The notes beneath the pieces are model-generated. The model ran no database searches. It had not been told where the DNA came from and saw nothing but the letters and a program-made list of their open reading frames with translations. The position numbers were made by a program, and so were the translations under genes. A DNA stretch of 64,000 nt, taken from contig NC_016477.1 of assembly GCF_000226095.1 (NCBI RefSeq), forward strand, positions 3,348,001 through 3,412,000, given 5' to 3'. Positions 1-12,300 of the stretch are shown one piece after another (position 1 is the stretch's first letter; every line of letters starts with the position of its first letter). Origin of the DNA: Thermothelomyces thermophilus ATCC 42464. Its lineage: Eukaryota; Ascomycota; Sordariomycetes; Sordariales; Chaetomiaceae.

Positions 1-2868
1 GATGATTATAAGCAAGAGTTAGTTAAAAGGGTAGAAAAGTAAGAAAAAGTTTAAGGAGAAATAGGGGATACTTATCCTTTAAATAATTTAATAGTTAGGG
101 TATTAGAACTATTAGACTTCTATTTAAAGAAGGTATACCTAGGCTAGAATAACCTATTATATAATAGGTTATACTCCTTTATTACTACCAGATAAAATGT
201 AAGTTAAGGTTATTCCTTAGGGTTATAACAAAGAATGACCTAATTATATAAGGGCTAATGTAGTTACCTATTAGATGGCACTAGAACTAGCAAATATAGC
301 CTAGAATAGCTAGATAAGGAAGGCGTCTAGGAAGAACTAGAAGGTCTATAAATACCTCTAACTTAACCCTCCTCTCCTCTTTCTTTTCTATAACTAATAA
401 CTATAAACTACAAATCGCCGACTTACAAAAACGCTAAACAAAATGTCTTCTCTACCTGGTTAGATGGCTAAGCGCTATTAGGTAAGTATTCTACCGAGCG
501 ATTTATTTCTAAATATTAGTAGTCTAGGTTTTGAGCGACTCTACGTAAGTCTTCCGACGGCAAACACATATAGGGATAACGTTAGAGAGTTAGATCGATA
601 AAGAAGGGAAGGATCGGTTCCCTTCCTTCTAACTAAAGGGCCGAGCTAACCGAGTATAGGACTACCTTTACTCCTTCTGGAAGAAGATCCCGAAACCTTA
701 AGGCTCTTTCTTCGGTACCTCCTTACGACTTAGGTTCTAGGGGAAGAAATCGCTAACTACCTAAGGAGCGGTAATACCTAGAAGCTCTTTAACGAACTAT
801 ATACTAGGCTTATTCCCTACCTTAGAGAAGTCGTAGCTAAAAGACTAGAGTAGCTTATAAGTCCTAGTCTTAAGACTAATAAGCGAATCGTTAGCTACCT
901 ACTTCCCTTATATATTAGGCCGTATAGCTAGGGGAAGATATACTTTAGCTAGTATTAGTATAATATTGCTATAAGCCTATATAATATTAAAGGGCTTATA
1001 TTAAGAAAGGAGTACCTAAATGGCTATAACCTCCTAAACCTACTTTAATATATATTAGTATCTTATAAGCTATATGTCTATATCTTTTTAGAGGCTATTA
1101 GTAACTTAAAGCCTAAGTGGTTAGCATTGCCTCTACGAAAATAGAAGGACGTAGCCGGAAAATGATTCTAGGTAATCCTTTACTACTTATAATAATTATA
1201 CTAGGCTATAGCTATATATAACTAGATAGAGTCCTACCTTTATTATATAGACTTTTATCCTTCCGATAAGTAGAGCTAGAAAGACCTATTTAAGACTTTA
1301 TAAGATAAGGTCATTTTCCCTAGCTTTCTTTTTCTACCGCCTAGAGGTTATATATATTAGCCGACAGTATAGGTAACGTTAAAGCAAAAGGGTTAATAGG
1401 AATATAGTATCTAGGTCGCTAAGTTCTATCGCTTTTACTTTTAGGAGATATAATAAGGAGATAAGGCACGGCCTAAGCTCCCCTAGTAAAAGGGCTATCT
1501 ATATATAGGGCTGAAAGTAATAGAGGCTAAGAATAAGATATTAATACTCTAGCTTAGAATAATCCGGATAGCTCTAGGCTATCTACCTAATAGCTCCCTC
1601 TAGCTAGAAAAGCTAAAGAACCCTTAGGGAGATATCTATCCCTATTAACTATCTAGGTAGCCTATAGATAAGCTACTCTATAGGCTACTAGTTCTATAGC
1701 TATAGCTATAACCAGGACAGGCGAAATCGGTTATCTCTGTCTAGATAGAGGAAGGAGAAGATAATCCGCTACTAATAAAGGAGTAACTAATTATAAAGAA
1801 GGATTACTAGGTTCCCTTAAACGATACTATCTAGCGGTTCCTTAGCAAGGCGCCTAAGGGACTTAGGCCGCCTTAGCTACTTTAATAGGTACTTAAGTAC
1901 CCTTATAAGCTAAGGATAGCTATCTACTAGTATATAGTAGAATAGGTAGAAGAGTAAATTATAGCTATAGAAGGATAAGGGAAACCTTTAGGGTTATAGT
2001 AATAGTAGCTAGCTAAGTAAGCGCCTTTAGTGATATAATGGCTGCCTAATCAGACCAAGACAAAGCCAAGTAAGCTAATATAGATATAGAAGATACGCTT
2101 AACCTAAGCCGCTAAGAAAGGATAGGCTTGTTAGCGTCGTCCTAACGATAATCCTACCGAATAGACTTAGCCCTTACTATTTAAGCGATTAAGGCCTAAA
2201 GATCTTAAGCTAGTTCCTAAGTACCTATTATAGTTTATAGGCTAGGATATACTAGATATTAAAGTAAAAGCCTAATAAAGGCATTAGGCATCTAAGAAAC
2301 GGCCCTTACCCGAAGGTAATAGTAGAGCTAAATAGGCTAAGTGTTATAAGGAACGTAAGTAAGGTTTTAAATCCGAATTCGCTAGTAAGAGCCTTAGGGC
2401 AAATTTAAAGGGGAAGTATAGACTAAGGTTAAAAGTTCTTAATATAACTAGAGGGACATAGGGTATAGTTTTATTTTTCCGGTTCCGTAGAGCTTTTTTA
2501 TATATAATAGGTATAAATAGGGGTTACCTATCTAAGGGCGCTAGATAAGATAGACAAGGACAATAGATAGCTTTTAACACTCATTTACTCTAATAGATTA
2601 GAGTGACAGGATATGGTTCTTCTTTCTTTTGTAAGTTAGAGTATCTTTTTCCACGTAAGTAGACTCTTCTATGTCTGTCCGGAGGGACATCGTTATCGCT
2701 ACCTTTGCCCCTATTGTCGTTACCATCTAGATGGTCGGACTTGCCTACTGTGACCGCGAATACTTGGATGCCCTAGACTTTTTGAGCCAAAGCTCCTCCC
2801 TATCTGACTAGACAGAGGTTTGGTTCTAGAGGTGCTAAGTGGTGCTCTAGAGGGTTGGTACTAGCTTA
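1..2868 (+). mobile_element. Ty3/Gypsy-type element B, left copy (3' part, fossil)
   Basis: This is the 3' portion of an LTR retrotransposon in + orientation; its 5' part lies left of the window. It matches, in reverse complement, the 3' end of the end-to-end copy at 40,741-52,680. Contents are a non-pol open-frame-like region (about 443-2,400), then a purine-rich tract just before the 3' LTR at 2,419. It is heavily RIP-mutated (TpA excess, CpA/TpG loss) and is not coding-competent. It is inserted into a Copia-A element, whose sequence resumes at 2,869. Confidence 0.8.
2419..2868 (+). repeat. 3' LTR of Gypsy-B (left copy)
   Basis: This 450-bp LTR is homologous to those at 40,741-41,189, 52,232-52,680 and 54,254-54,703, here in opposite orientation. 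A TATA-like GTATAAATA lies near 2,510. The ends fit an original TG...CA-type terminus blurred by RIP transitions. Confidence 0.85.
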
Positions 2869-3978
2869 TTATATATAATTGTTAGTAATTTGCTTATATA
2901 TTAGGGGTAGAGGTTTAGAATCTAAGGACTTATAAAAGCCTTAGCTCTATCCAATAGAGCCTTTGTTAAATCCTTAATAACCTAATATAAGAAGTAAGAC
3001 TATTATTATAGTTAGTATAGGTATTGTAAGAGCTATTAGATATATAGGTAATTAGTATATATATCTTTATACTTATAGAAACTATAGGTATAATGGTAAT
3101 AGTAGGAGCTAGCACTAGAATGATCGCGACATTTGCTAAAAGAACGTCTTACTAGAGCTGACTATATATATATTTTGTAGGGCACCTTATAAAGCTTACT
3201 AGCTTTAATATCACTATATTTAGTTAGCTTAAATAATCTAGATACAATTAGTAGAGCACTAGAAACTATAATAGAGTTACTATCAAATTAACTAGAAAAA
3301 GCTAAACTATATAAACTCGCTTAAATTACTAGAATCGCTAGAAAACTACAAAACTAGTAATGAAATCAATCAAACAGAGATAATAGGAACATTTATAGTC
3401 TAGAAGCTTTAATATACTTACACTTTCAAGGCATTATAGGAGTAGGAGTTAACCTACTAGCAATTATAGTATTTATAGCAAGTATACCTAACAAGTTATC
3501 CGTTAATTCGAGCATAGAAGGCATCATCCTATTATTATTATTATAATTAAAACTAATAATACTATTATTACTATAGTTATAATAGCTATATTTAATCTAT
3601 AGCTTTAAAGGAATCGCTCTACTATACTTAACTCTTTTAGACTTCTAAATATAGAAGGCAGGCCCCTAAAGGAGCTATCGAGGTAAGAGCAACAAAGGAT
3701 ATAACACTAAGAACAATATCACTATAAAGCATAGTTAAACGACTACCACGTTTAACTAGGGGGTGTGTCGGAAGCTATGGAGCTTCTTAACGTATTAGCC
3801 ACGCGTTTGCTACAGCTGTATGAGGCTGTTTAACGCATTGGCTAGTCCCTTTGTCTATAAATACTACTCTTTTTGTCTCCTTTGTAGATAGCTTTAATAA
3901 GGTACTCTTTCCTTTATATAGCTACCTACTACAGACACTGCTTTCAACGCTCCCGGAAGCTCATCACTGCGTTCGGCA
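2869..3978 (+). mobile_element. Ty1/Copia-type element A, left copy (3' part, fossil)
   Basis: This is the terminal part of a Copia-type element in + orientation, ending in a 213-bp 3' LTR. It is the reverse complement of the 34,621-36,980 stretch on the other side of the gene island, minus the LINE inserted there. The family assignment comes from the right-hand copy, which keeps Copia reverse-transcriptase and integrase landmarks. It is strongly RIP-mutated except in the LTR. Gypsy-B interrupts it on its left side. Confidence 0.75.
3766..3978 (+). repeat. 3' LTR of Copia-A, left edge of gene island
   Basis: The LTR begins TGTCGGAAGC, directly after a G-rich polypurine tract (CTAGGGGGTG), and ends TTCGGCA. 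A TATA-like CTATAAATA lies at about 3,855. It aligns at roughly 90% by eye with the reverse complement of 34,621-34,830. It keeps many CpA/TpG sites that the adjoining interior has lost. Confidence 0.85.
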
Positions 3979-4652
3979 CCAGGCCTTAGTTTCCATCTGC
4001 AAGTATCGCAACGCCCTTGCACAAGGTCTGTATGTACCCGATGCGTTCTCGAAGTAGTTTGCTTAACAAAGAAGTGGGTTGGCAGCTAAGGTGGCAGGCA
4101 GCAAGGTGTTAGCGAGAGGCGTTGGAGGGGTACTTAGTGACCCTTAATTAATTATCGTCTATTGTTTGTGTGCAATCGTCACGATTAATTACCTAGGTAC
4201 CTATCTCTCGGAGGAGATTTGCTTGGACATGAGCAATGACAAAGAAAGAGAAAGGAACCCGGCTGAGGCTTGACATCACAACTAATACAAAGACTTGATG
4301 ATACAACTCATAAAAAGACTAGCATCTCGCGCCTCCAAGCCTGTTGAACAACTGCCTTTTTTGGGACCAAGATCAAGATCTGGTTGCTTCAGGTAGTTTT
4401 CTCTCAGCTAACGGCGTCCGCACGCAGCCAATCGGATGCACTCCATCATTATCATTGTGCCCTCCTTTTCCCCTTGTTCCCCGAAACATCTGCACAAATG
4501 CTTGTTTACAGAGGTTTACATAGGTAGCTCTCACTCTCTCGAACGGATTTCTCCAAGACTACCTAACTACCACCGCGCCAGGGCTCGGCGTCGTATTAGG
4601 CGTTGGACGCGCCATCTGACGCTCCCGGGACTACACATTTGCCCCGGCGCCC

Positions 4653-4678
4653 TTTTTTTTTGGGGGGGGGGGGGGGGG
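4653..4678. repeat. T9-G17 homopolymer pair
   Basis: A run of nine T is followed by seventeen G in otherwise non-coding sequence. The flanking 3,979-4,652 stretch holds no convincing gene. Confidence 0.9.
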
Positions 4679-4774
4679 AGTGTAGTTAGGTAGATACACT
4701 GAAGGGCATGAATGAGGTGCATGTATGGAGGTCCTAATACCAAGGCACTCGTGCCAAGTACATAAATTACCAAT

Positions 4775-4798
4775 TTGGGAGGCCATAGCCGGCATACC

Positions 4799-4840
<42 letters not shown>

Positions 4841-5080
4841 GGGGTGCGGGAGACCGAACGTCATGGTGGCGCCCGACGAATCCCCCCGTCCTCGACGAAC
4901 TTCGCCTCCTGCCGCCCCTTTGGCCGCCAACCCGCGGCCCCTCGGCACCCAGGGCTGGGTCGACGGCGTCGCCACCCACTCGAGGCCCGAGCACGACCTC
5001 GTCGCCCTCGACAGGCTCCGCAGTGGTTCACGGACCCGTGGTTTGAGCGAATCATGGAGCTTGGTAATTATGAATATTAA
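4775..5080 (+). other. Possible gene relict with poly-Gln (CAG) tract
   Basis: An open frame of 101 codons starts MGGHSRHTK, runs through a (GCA)n tract at 4,801-4,838 read as poly-Gln, and ends DPWFERIMELGNYEY before a TAA. The C-terminal segment looks protein-like, but an overlapping frame (4,861-5,138) is equally open and part of it also looks coding. A frameshifted or unfinished gene is possible. I recognise no family. The repeat itself is certain; the coding status is not. Confidence 0.2.
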
Positions 5081-5754
5081 TTATATGGTGACGGTGACAA
5101 CGGGGTCTGTTCTGCTCGATTCTTTGATTGGGTGTTGAATGTGGAAAAAACCACCAAGTACAGCCCTTCAGTCGCTTGACATTTGGGGAAGCTGTTATCT
5201 CGTCGTTGTCACTCTGCAACACGATCTTTATTGCCGCCGTTGCTGTGGTTTTGATATACTCAGGTGGCTTGGGCAACTGAGAGAGAGCACCGCTTTGCAT
5301 TCAACTAAAACGTTTATCTCGTGTTTTTCAAAAGCGTGTCTGGCCAGCATTCTGCCAGGTGAGAAAAGGTCTTCGGTCGCTGGTCTTGTGCCGCATCGCT
5401 AACCAGTACAATATAGCTGACCAAGGATGCTCTTCCTTTATTAATTAGTTAATAACCCTTTGTTTTGAGCCTTGTCATTTATGGAGCTCCATAGTCACGC
5501 CCAAGTTGTTCAATGCCAAAGAAGGCATGTTCACCGGAACACTGAAGTATTCACGGAACACTGCCACGAAGACAGTCCCAGGGTTATAAAGATTAACATG
5601 TCATTCACCGTACTCCGAGTCGATATGCAACACCCAGAACAGCCATGATATACTATATTGGTGCTAGAACTCTTCAGTGGTTCTCGCACCTCTCAGGCTT
5701 GGACACGTTCACCGCTTCATTGAGGGTTCGTACCTTCAGTATCAACCGCAGACC

Positions 5755-6732
5755 ATGCCGCACTGCACAAGTACTAGGCCGACCCAAACAAGGGCTCGTA
5801 CGAGATCCGGCAGAAGAGCAGAAGATTACCAAAGCTCACCCCCGGAATCTCGGCGTTACTCTCCTCCCCTGGACCGCGACTCCTATTCTTCCCGAAATGC
5901 AGACCTCTACAACTACCGGGGTATAAGCGATGGCCTCCTACGCAGCTCGCCCGAGCCATATGACATCGACGACGAGATTTTGTCTCCGACCGCTCATTAC
6001 AATCCGGGTCGTCGTCTTGGAGACCACCAGCAGGAGCAATACACACTTCCCACATCCCCGGCTCTCTCGGACCACACCAGACCATCATCTCCGGTTCACG
6101 AAGCCTACCATGCGGATTCCAGAAGTAGCGAGACACCAGGCAGTCCTCGTGCTGGCTGGGATCTGATACCCTACTACGACCCAAATGCTGCCAATAGGGC
6201 ATCATCCCCAGGTGCTTCTTCGGATTCCACCCTCGTGATCCAGCTGCCAAGGCTAACTGTCGAATCCGACTCTCCTCCTCCTGCCCATCGACAACGCCGC
6301 GAACGCCGTTTCAGAACCCGAAGCCCTTCCTACACCGACTATTATCCGCGCAGCCAGTCCCGCGCTTTCGACACGCGGAGAAGGGATTCGAATGATACGC
6401 TCTCCTCCAGTCCCCGCCGGTATTACTCCGCCGCCTCCCGCAGCCCCGACCCGCCGCCTCGCAGCTCCGTCTCCTACCGGCCAGCCCGGTACAGCCAGGC
6501 AGCCCCGGCTGCAGGACGATCGTCCCGACGGAGAACAAGAAGCCGCGACCGCCACGCGCGGAGAAATGACAACAACACCTCGGCGGTAAGGACCACCTAC
6601 ATCTATTACCCTAGCGGCAGCACCGTTCAGGTTGACGGCCCCGTCGAGTCCGACTACTACGAGCCGCCCAGCCCCCAGTACCCATCCGGCCGTCACATCA
6701 TCAACCTGGCCCCGAGAAGACTTCGACGTTGA
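5755..6732 (+). CDS. Low-complexity Ser/Arg/Pro/Tyr-rich protein of unknown function
   Basis: This is a single exon of 325 aa. I chose the ATG at 5,755 (context ACCATG) over an in-frame ATG 78 bases upstream, because the upstream residues are unlike the rest. The product is predicted intrinsically disordered: it is rich in Ser, Arg, Pro and Tyr, with many SP/RS pairs, clustered RRR motifs in the C-terminal half (for example RSSRRRTRSRDRHARR) and no membrane segment or folded domain I can name. The SR-like composition could fit an RNA- or chromatin-associated protein, but that is only a compositional guess. A missing 5' exon cannot be excluded. Confidence 0.6.
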   Translation: MPHCTSTRPTQTRARTRSGRRAEDYQSSPPESRRYSPPLDRDSYSSRNADLYNYRGISDGLLRSSPEPYDIDDEILSPTAHYNPGRRLGDHQQEQYTLPTSPALSDHTRPSSPVHEAYHADSRSSETPGSPRAGWDLIPYYDPNAANRASSPGASSDSTLVIQLPRLTVESDSPPPAHRQRRERRFRTRSPSYTDYYPRSQSRAFDTRRRDSNDTLSSSPRRYYSAASRSPDPPPRSSVSYRPARYSQAAPAAGRSSRRRTRSRDRHARRNDNNTSAVRTTYIYYPSGSTVQVDGPVESDYYEPPSPQYPSGRHIINLAPRRLRR

Positions 6733-7191
6733 ACACCTACCCCTCCCTTCCCCCGCGTCCCCCGGAGATTTTGCATTGCTGCGATGCACTTTCGACTCAG
6801 CTGGACTGGGTGAGGTGGTAGAGCTTTAACTTGCAGATGATTAGTTTTAAGAACGTTGAACGTTGTGCAAATACGAGATAGACCGTTGCCTTATGAAGAG
6901 GTTTTCAGTCCTCCTACTAATAGTGACTTCGTAGATAATCATATCTAGGTGTATTCGGGCTCGAGCTACTCACTGTTCTGAACCTCGTTACGAGGTGTGC
7001 GTGTAACATCATATACTTATTCCTGCCAAGGAGAGGTATTGTAACCCCATCGTGGGTAGGAGTGTCCAAGAACAGGTCGCTAGATGAGGCGGGAACTCGG
7101 CTTGTCCCCGAGGAACACACCATATCATTCATTGGACACAATGATCTTCAGCAAACACAGAACTTACCAATTACACCATTCACGCACATAC

Positions 7192-7240
7192 ACATGTATA
7201 TACATACATATATATATATGTGTGTGTGTATATATATCAT
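7192..7240. repeat. TA/TG-type microsatellite
   Basis: Alternating (TA)n, (CATA)n and (TG)n runs lie upstream of the small gene at 7,373. The stretch 6,733-7,372 otherwise holds the presumed 3' region of the preceding gene and the promoter of the next, with no further gene seen. Confidence 0.8.
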
Positions 7241-7372
7241 CCCAGCCTGGTGATGTGGACATCATCCTGCTTACCAGGGCAGTATATCCCACCCGTACAG
7301 AGTAAGAAGCATTCACACCCCTCTTGAAACAAACCATTTCAGCCAAGCAAACATAACTGAATCACGATCAGT

Positions 7373-7561
7373 ATGAGCAAGCAACCTGACAACAAGAACG
7401 CCAACAAGGGACACACGGGGGGCTCCACGCCCGCCCCGCCAGCTCTTCGTCGCGAGGCTGTCTCCGTCCAGGACCCTGTTGAGTACGGCAAGCTGAAACC
7501 CCACCCGGATGACAAGGGCAACCTGATGCAGTACAAGGAGGAGGAGAAAGCTAAGAAGTAG
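7373..7561 (+). CDS. Small hydrophilic protein, 62 aa, unknown function
   Basis: This is a single exon starting MSKQPDNKNANKG and ending YKEEEKAKK. It is very hydrophilic, with no Cys, no membrane segment and no signal peptide; Lys, Pro, Asn and Asp dominate. The leader just before the ATG (CAAGCAAACATAACTGAATC) is A/C-rich, as is common for highly expressed fungal genes. No family is recognised; its size and composition resemble small stress-associated disordered proteins. Clean termination and codon use favour a real gene. Confidence 0.6.
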   Translation: MSKQPDNKNANKGHTGGSTPAPPALRREAVSVQDPVEYGKLKPHPDDKGNLMQYKEEEKAKK

Positions 7562-8152
7562 GCTCTCCCCCACCCGCGTCCCGCGTCCATGGTAACGGGG
7601 GGTTGGCTGGGTTGGCGGGGAAGAGACAGAGCAGTAATAAATAGGAAGAGCACAGGAGCATCAGATAAGGAGTAATAGTGCAAAGCACCGGTGATTAGTC
7701 TCTGCTTTTGCATTAATTAACAGTGGTTGATAGGTAGCTTTGATAGCACGGAGCTGAGAGATGTTCATCATCCCGCGATCGCCCGCCATCCGTAGAAACA
7801 GAAGTGAGGGCAACCGGATCCCCCCTGAAGGAGCAAATATATGTACATATGCTTTCTTAGCCCTTTCTCTCCCCCTAAATCTCTCCCCCTGAATCCCCCT
7901 AAAAAGTCCCTCATCACCGAAACTCCATGGCCTAATTCAGATCCCAAGGTATCATCGACTCCCTCTCTCAACCGCGTTTCCGAGTCAATATTAATCACCC
8001 TCCAAACGCCATGTCAACAATAATAAACAAAACAATGAAAAAAATATAATACACTTTCTCTCTTTTCAGCTTTGATAACTTTTTGCGCCCCCCCCAACCC
8101 CTTTTTTTCAACCCTCGTCGTATTATTCTTGTTCTTTTCGTTCTCTCCTGTT
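7562..8152. other. Intergenic, no gene seen
   Basis: This lies between the convergent ends of the 62-aa gene (+) and the bHLH gene (-). It holds C-rich and T-rich stretches near 8,085-8,140 and presumably both 3' UTRs. Confidence 0.6.
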
Positions 8153-9365
8153 TCACTCCCAACCCGTGACGACCCGCCCCCTGCCCGCAGCAGCGGCCGC
8201 CCGCCCCATCAGCAGCACCTCGAGCCCCTCCATGCGGCCGCGCAGCGCCCCGTTCTCGGCCTCGAGCCCCCGGTTCCGCCGCTCCAGCTGCAGGATGTAC
8301 TCGGTCGCCCGGGCGAGGATGGTGGCCTTGTTGAGCTTGGCCGCCCCGGGCCCCCCGCCGCCGCCGCCGCTGCCGCCGTGCTGCGTCGTCGTCGTCGTCG
8401 TCCCCATGCCGTCCTCGTCGCTCGCCGGCCCGCTCTCCTCCGACGCCGCCGCGGCCCGCTGCGCTAGCTGTCTAAGCGAGGGCACGGCGTCGCGGAGCCG
8501 GGCGATCTTGTCGTTGAGGTTGGTCCGGTACCGCTTCTCGATCATATTGTGGGTTGACTTCTTGGGGCCGAGGGCCGGGGTGGTACCGGTGCTGTTGCTG
8601 CTGCCGTGTTTTGTCTTGGCGGTGGAGGCGGTGGTGGATGCTCGGCGGGCGGTTGTAGCTGTTGTTGTGGCTGTTGCTGCTGCTGTTGTTGACCTGGTGG
8701 TTGGCACCTTCGAGTCGGAGAGGGCGCCGGTTGACGGCTTGCGCCTGGATTCGCGGGAGGGGTACCGTTTTGTCGCTAGCCTGTCGGTCTCTGGAATACT
8801 AGGGAGACTAGAGGGGAGCTGTTGCTGTTGTTGCTCTTGTTGCTGCTGCTGTTGTCGGTGTTGTTGTTGTTGTGGGTCGGGAATGGATCCCTGCATAATT
8901 GGAGGCATTTCGGGGATGGGTGTCGAGGCGTCGACTGCTGATAAGGACAGGTCCAAGGGGTTGATGGCCGGGCTCAAGGAAGCACTCGACGGCTGGGGGC
9001 ACAAGGAAACTGTCTGGCACCCAAAGAGATTCTCGGGCTCGGGGGAGAGCTCTACGCCGTCCCAAGCAGGCCACGAGTCTGTTGAGGGAAAGCCGAATGA
9101 GCTGGCCGAGAGGGCAGGCGAGAGCGGAGATAACGGGGAGGTTGCCGAGTCGGATGTGAAGTCGGCGCCGAAGTCTTCTGTGCTGAAGACAGAGACCGGA
9201 GAAAACTCGGGGAAGGTTTGCTTTCAAGGTGTCAGCAGTGTGACTTGGTTGTCCAAGCACGGAAGGGGCTTGGCAGAATAGTCCCCTCTCTACCCCGGAA
9301 TGAGTCAACTTTGGGGTACAGCACAACGTAATGCGTGTACGGTACCCATATTGTTGACCAGACAT
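8153..9365 (-). CDS. SREBP-like bHLH-leucine zipper transcription factor
   Basis: The two-exon model is 349 aa: exon 1 9,365-9,346 (MSGQQYG), intron 9,345-9,183 (GTACCG...TTCAG), exon 2 9,182-8,153. Phase joins cleanly, and without the intron the frame has a stop and no upstream ATG. Order: a Ser/Pro-rich N-terminus; poly-Gln (about 111-128); a Thr/Ala-rich linker; then bHLH with basic region and helix 1 at about 217-246 (THNMIEKRYRTNLNDKI), an unusually long Gly/Thr-rich loop (about 247-286), helix 2 (KLNKATILARATEYILQLE, about 289-307) and a short zipper. The Tyr in the basic region (EKRYR) is the SREBP-class hallmark, which in known members widens DNA recognition to SRE and E-box sites. 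It ends soon after the zipper with no membrane segments, so it is not a membrane-tethered SREBP. Nuclear role inferred. Confidence 0.85.
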
Positions 9366-12300
9366 TGCACAGGTATAGAGGCAATCTTATCAAGCACTAC
9401 CGCCAACGCAGTGCCGTGGGGGACCACAGCGGGGGATAAGGGGTAGTAAGAGAGGCGGGGTAACTAACAAGATAAGAAGAGTCAAACGACACTGCGTATG
9501 GGTCGATTGTTGTCGACGAGTCGGTGGGTTTGACGGACATGGTCAAGCCGCGCTTGTAAGCGTTGGGGAGTGTTTGATGTTTTCGCTTCGCTGATGACCG
9601 ATGATGAATTCAAAAGTCCTTGGATACAATGTGGGCTGTGGTGGCGGATAGCTAGGGGAACTCGACGCCTTTATTTAAGGCTCGAGAGCGACATCCGGAA
9701 CGCATCGAGGCCGAGCTTCCCCCGCGGCGCCTAGGAAATGGAGCAAACATGATTTTTCGGTCTTGGCGACTTAGACGCGGATGTGTATTGAGTGGTGGCA
9801 GTGTGGCTTTTTGCGACCAGCAAATTTCGCCGTCAGCAGGCGATTTGTTTTCTCAGTCGTACGAGAATGGACTGGGCCGGTTCTGGTAGGTCGAGACCTC
9901 GCGCTCTTTCGAGCGAGCGCCCTGCTGGAGTCTCGGAGACGCCCGCCTGGCCTGGATTGGGCAAAAAATGTCTGGGCGCGCTGCTGGCAGCCGAGCCAGT
10001 GGAACCAAAGCTCTCGGGCATCCCTCCGGCTCCCTCTCACGTGCGAAGTGTGTGTGTCCAGTACTGTATGCCTAAATTATTAACCTTACGTCCGTACATT
10101 AGCACCTACTCCGTGCTTGCACGGTATGCCTGTGCATCGAGGCTAGCATTCAGTAGTGTGAGTAGGTCAAACAAAGTGTCCCGTGTAGCTTAGTTACAGG
10201 AAGCTCTGTGCGATTTCGTCTGTTTCATAAACACAGTACCAGCTACCAAAACACTTGCGGTGATTCTTCTCCTAGCATGTCGAGCCGTTGCCACCAAGTG
10301 AGCTGGGATTCTGGTTTCAAACGCAACGCATCTGTATAACAGAGTAGTATCAGTCTCGAGAAACTGGTTTGACTCTTGCAGTCCATTGATTGGCGCTCTG
10401 GCTCTCCCTCGCATCTCAAAACATGGCAATTGGTAGCGGGGAAACGTTTTTCGCGGTGCAACGTACGTGCATACAGCGGGTGTAGTGTGGTTTAAGGAAA
10501 GACTACGGGAAGCAACGGGAGTTAACGGGTAAGCTTCCGCAAGCTTTCAGGTTTCGCAAGAGTCCGATGAGTCGGTGCCGGAATATTTTGGGTCGACCAT
10601 TGCCTTTTGAATCGTCACAGAATGAAAGAATGGCCTGATATCAGTCGAGGAGGGGCTGGGCCATGTTGCCCCACAAAATGCCCGACTCGGGGGACTGGGC
10701 AAAATGCGTCATCTTGCCACGTGCCGGCGGTGCCAGCCGGTGGCCCGTGACGGTCGTTCTGCGGAGGGTCTCGAGATCTCGATCGCGAAAAATTATCGCA
10801 TGCACAGAGCAGTGCGGAATTACTGTTCAATGCTCCTCCCCAACAGCCCAGGCTCCTTTCAAACGCGACCGGATGTTGCCGAACCCGCTGCAGCTAGTAA
10901 CCGGGCTCCGTCGGCAGTAACCGCCTAGCCAGGTTGGTAATTCATTCGTGACCTGTAACTCGTGCGATTGTTCCATTTGCGGTTTTCAGTCGACTGTTTC
11001 TCGATCGCAAACAACTCAACAAGTTCGAGCTCGATACTCGGATAAAAGAAGCCCCGCTCCGATCGCCAATTTGCAGCGCCGGGGTCCCGTTGAATGGCCG
11101 AGGCACTCTCCACCTCGGCCGGCAGGACCGGTTGCCCGCCGAGAAACTATGACACACCCAGCCAGTACGGCCGCTTTGACCCGCCGAGCTGGATGGCGTG
11201 GTAAACCACTCATTACCTTCCTACGACAAGTATGTCTGCCGAAAATACGAACGGCCACTCGGACGGACGGCGCCATGATGTTCATGCTTTCGGAGATTGA
11301 GGACTTCAGGCAAGTCTTGGATTCCTGAATGAGAGTCTCCTATGATGTCTTGTCATTACGCGCGCACACTACCTAAGCAGGCCAACGAGCTCTACAGAAC
11401 AGATATTGGTCTTGTTTTGGGATCCCATTCTGGAACCTCCAGCCACCGACAACCAGGTTTCGGGGTTCAAGAATGCCGGTCTTCTGCCGGCATCTTCGGG
11501 GTTGCCAAGGCGACCCAGTCCGGAGTACTAATATGCGTTTTCCGGGCTAATGGGCTTGATCGATTTCCAAGTGTAGCCGCGCAGAACGAGATCCAATTCC
11601 CCGGGACCCGACTTCCCTCCCGGCGCCCTCGCCGGGCAGGGTTGACAGCCAATCCTGATGTTTGGTCCAGGTGTGACGCCAAGCCTGAAAATAACCCTGG
11701 GTATGTATGTATGTAATCCGTACTGTACGTACACAGGACGCCCCATCGTAGGGTTAGGCCGGCGATACCCCGACCGGTCACGCCCACTGTGTTTGTAGTT
11801 GAGGACAGCAGGCGATGTAGATCTGTCAAAGGTCGATCGCTGAATCACCGCATGTGAAATCACATTTTCAAGCGTAAGTTAGTGCAGTGGGCGGTTAGCG
11901 GCCGTGGCTCTTCTTGACGACCGAGGCTTCCGCAACTGTAGAGTTGGTGCTTCGCCCTCAATTCGCACCAATTACAGTTTGAGAATGAGTGCAAATGATT
12001 CGCGGCTCGATGGCGGAACATAGCTTCTATGGTGCGAAGGGAAAGAGACGGAATACCTTGGGTTCAAATATTCTGGCGTCTTTAACTATAGCCCTAACCG
12101 CCACTCTGCTTGTTGACTGTAGTTTTGTAGGCTAATTAGTTCCAAATCGTGGCCTCCATTCAATGATGCGGACGATGACTACACATTCTGCCCTTCATCT
12201 TGAGAACTGGCCCGTAGCTCACCTCAGGTTGAGGCGTCAAAACCCGAGCCTGGTCCCAGTCCGCGCCAAACCTGGTACGCTGGCTATGTTTAGAATTGAT

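Noticed and set aside
3851-4057. 68-codon frame over the left LTR
   Set aside because: It lies mostly in the Copia LTR and has no protein features.
8166-9281. 371-codon frame on the + strand
   Set aside because: It is the antisense shadow of the bHLH gene, made by GC-rich codons and triplet repeats.
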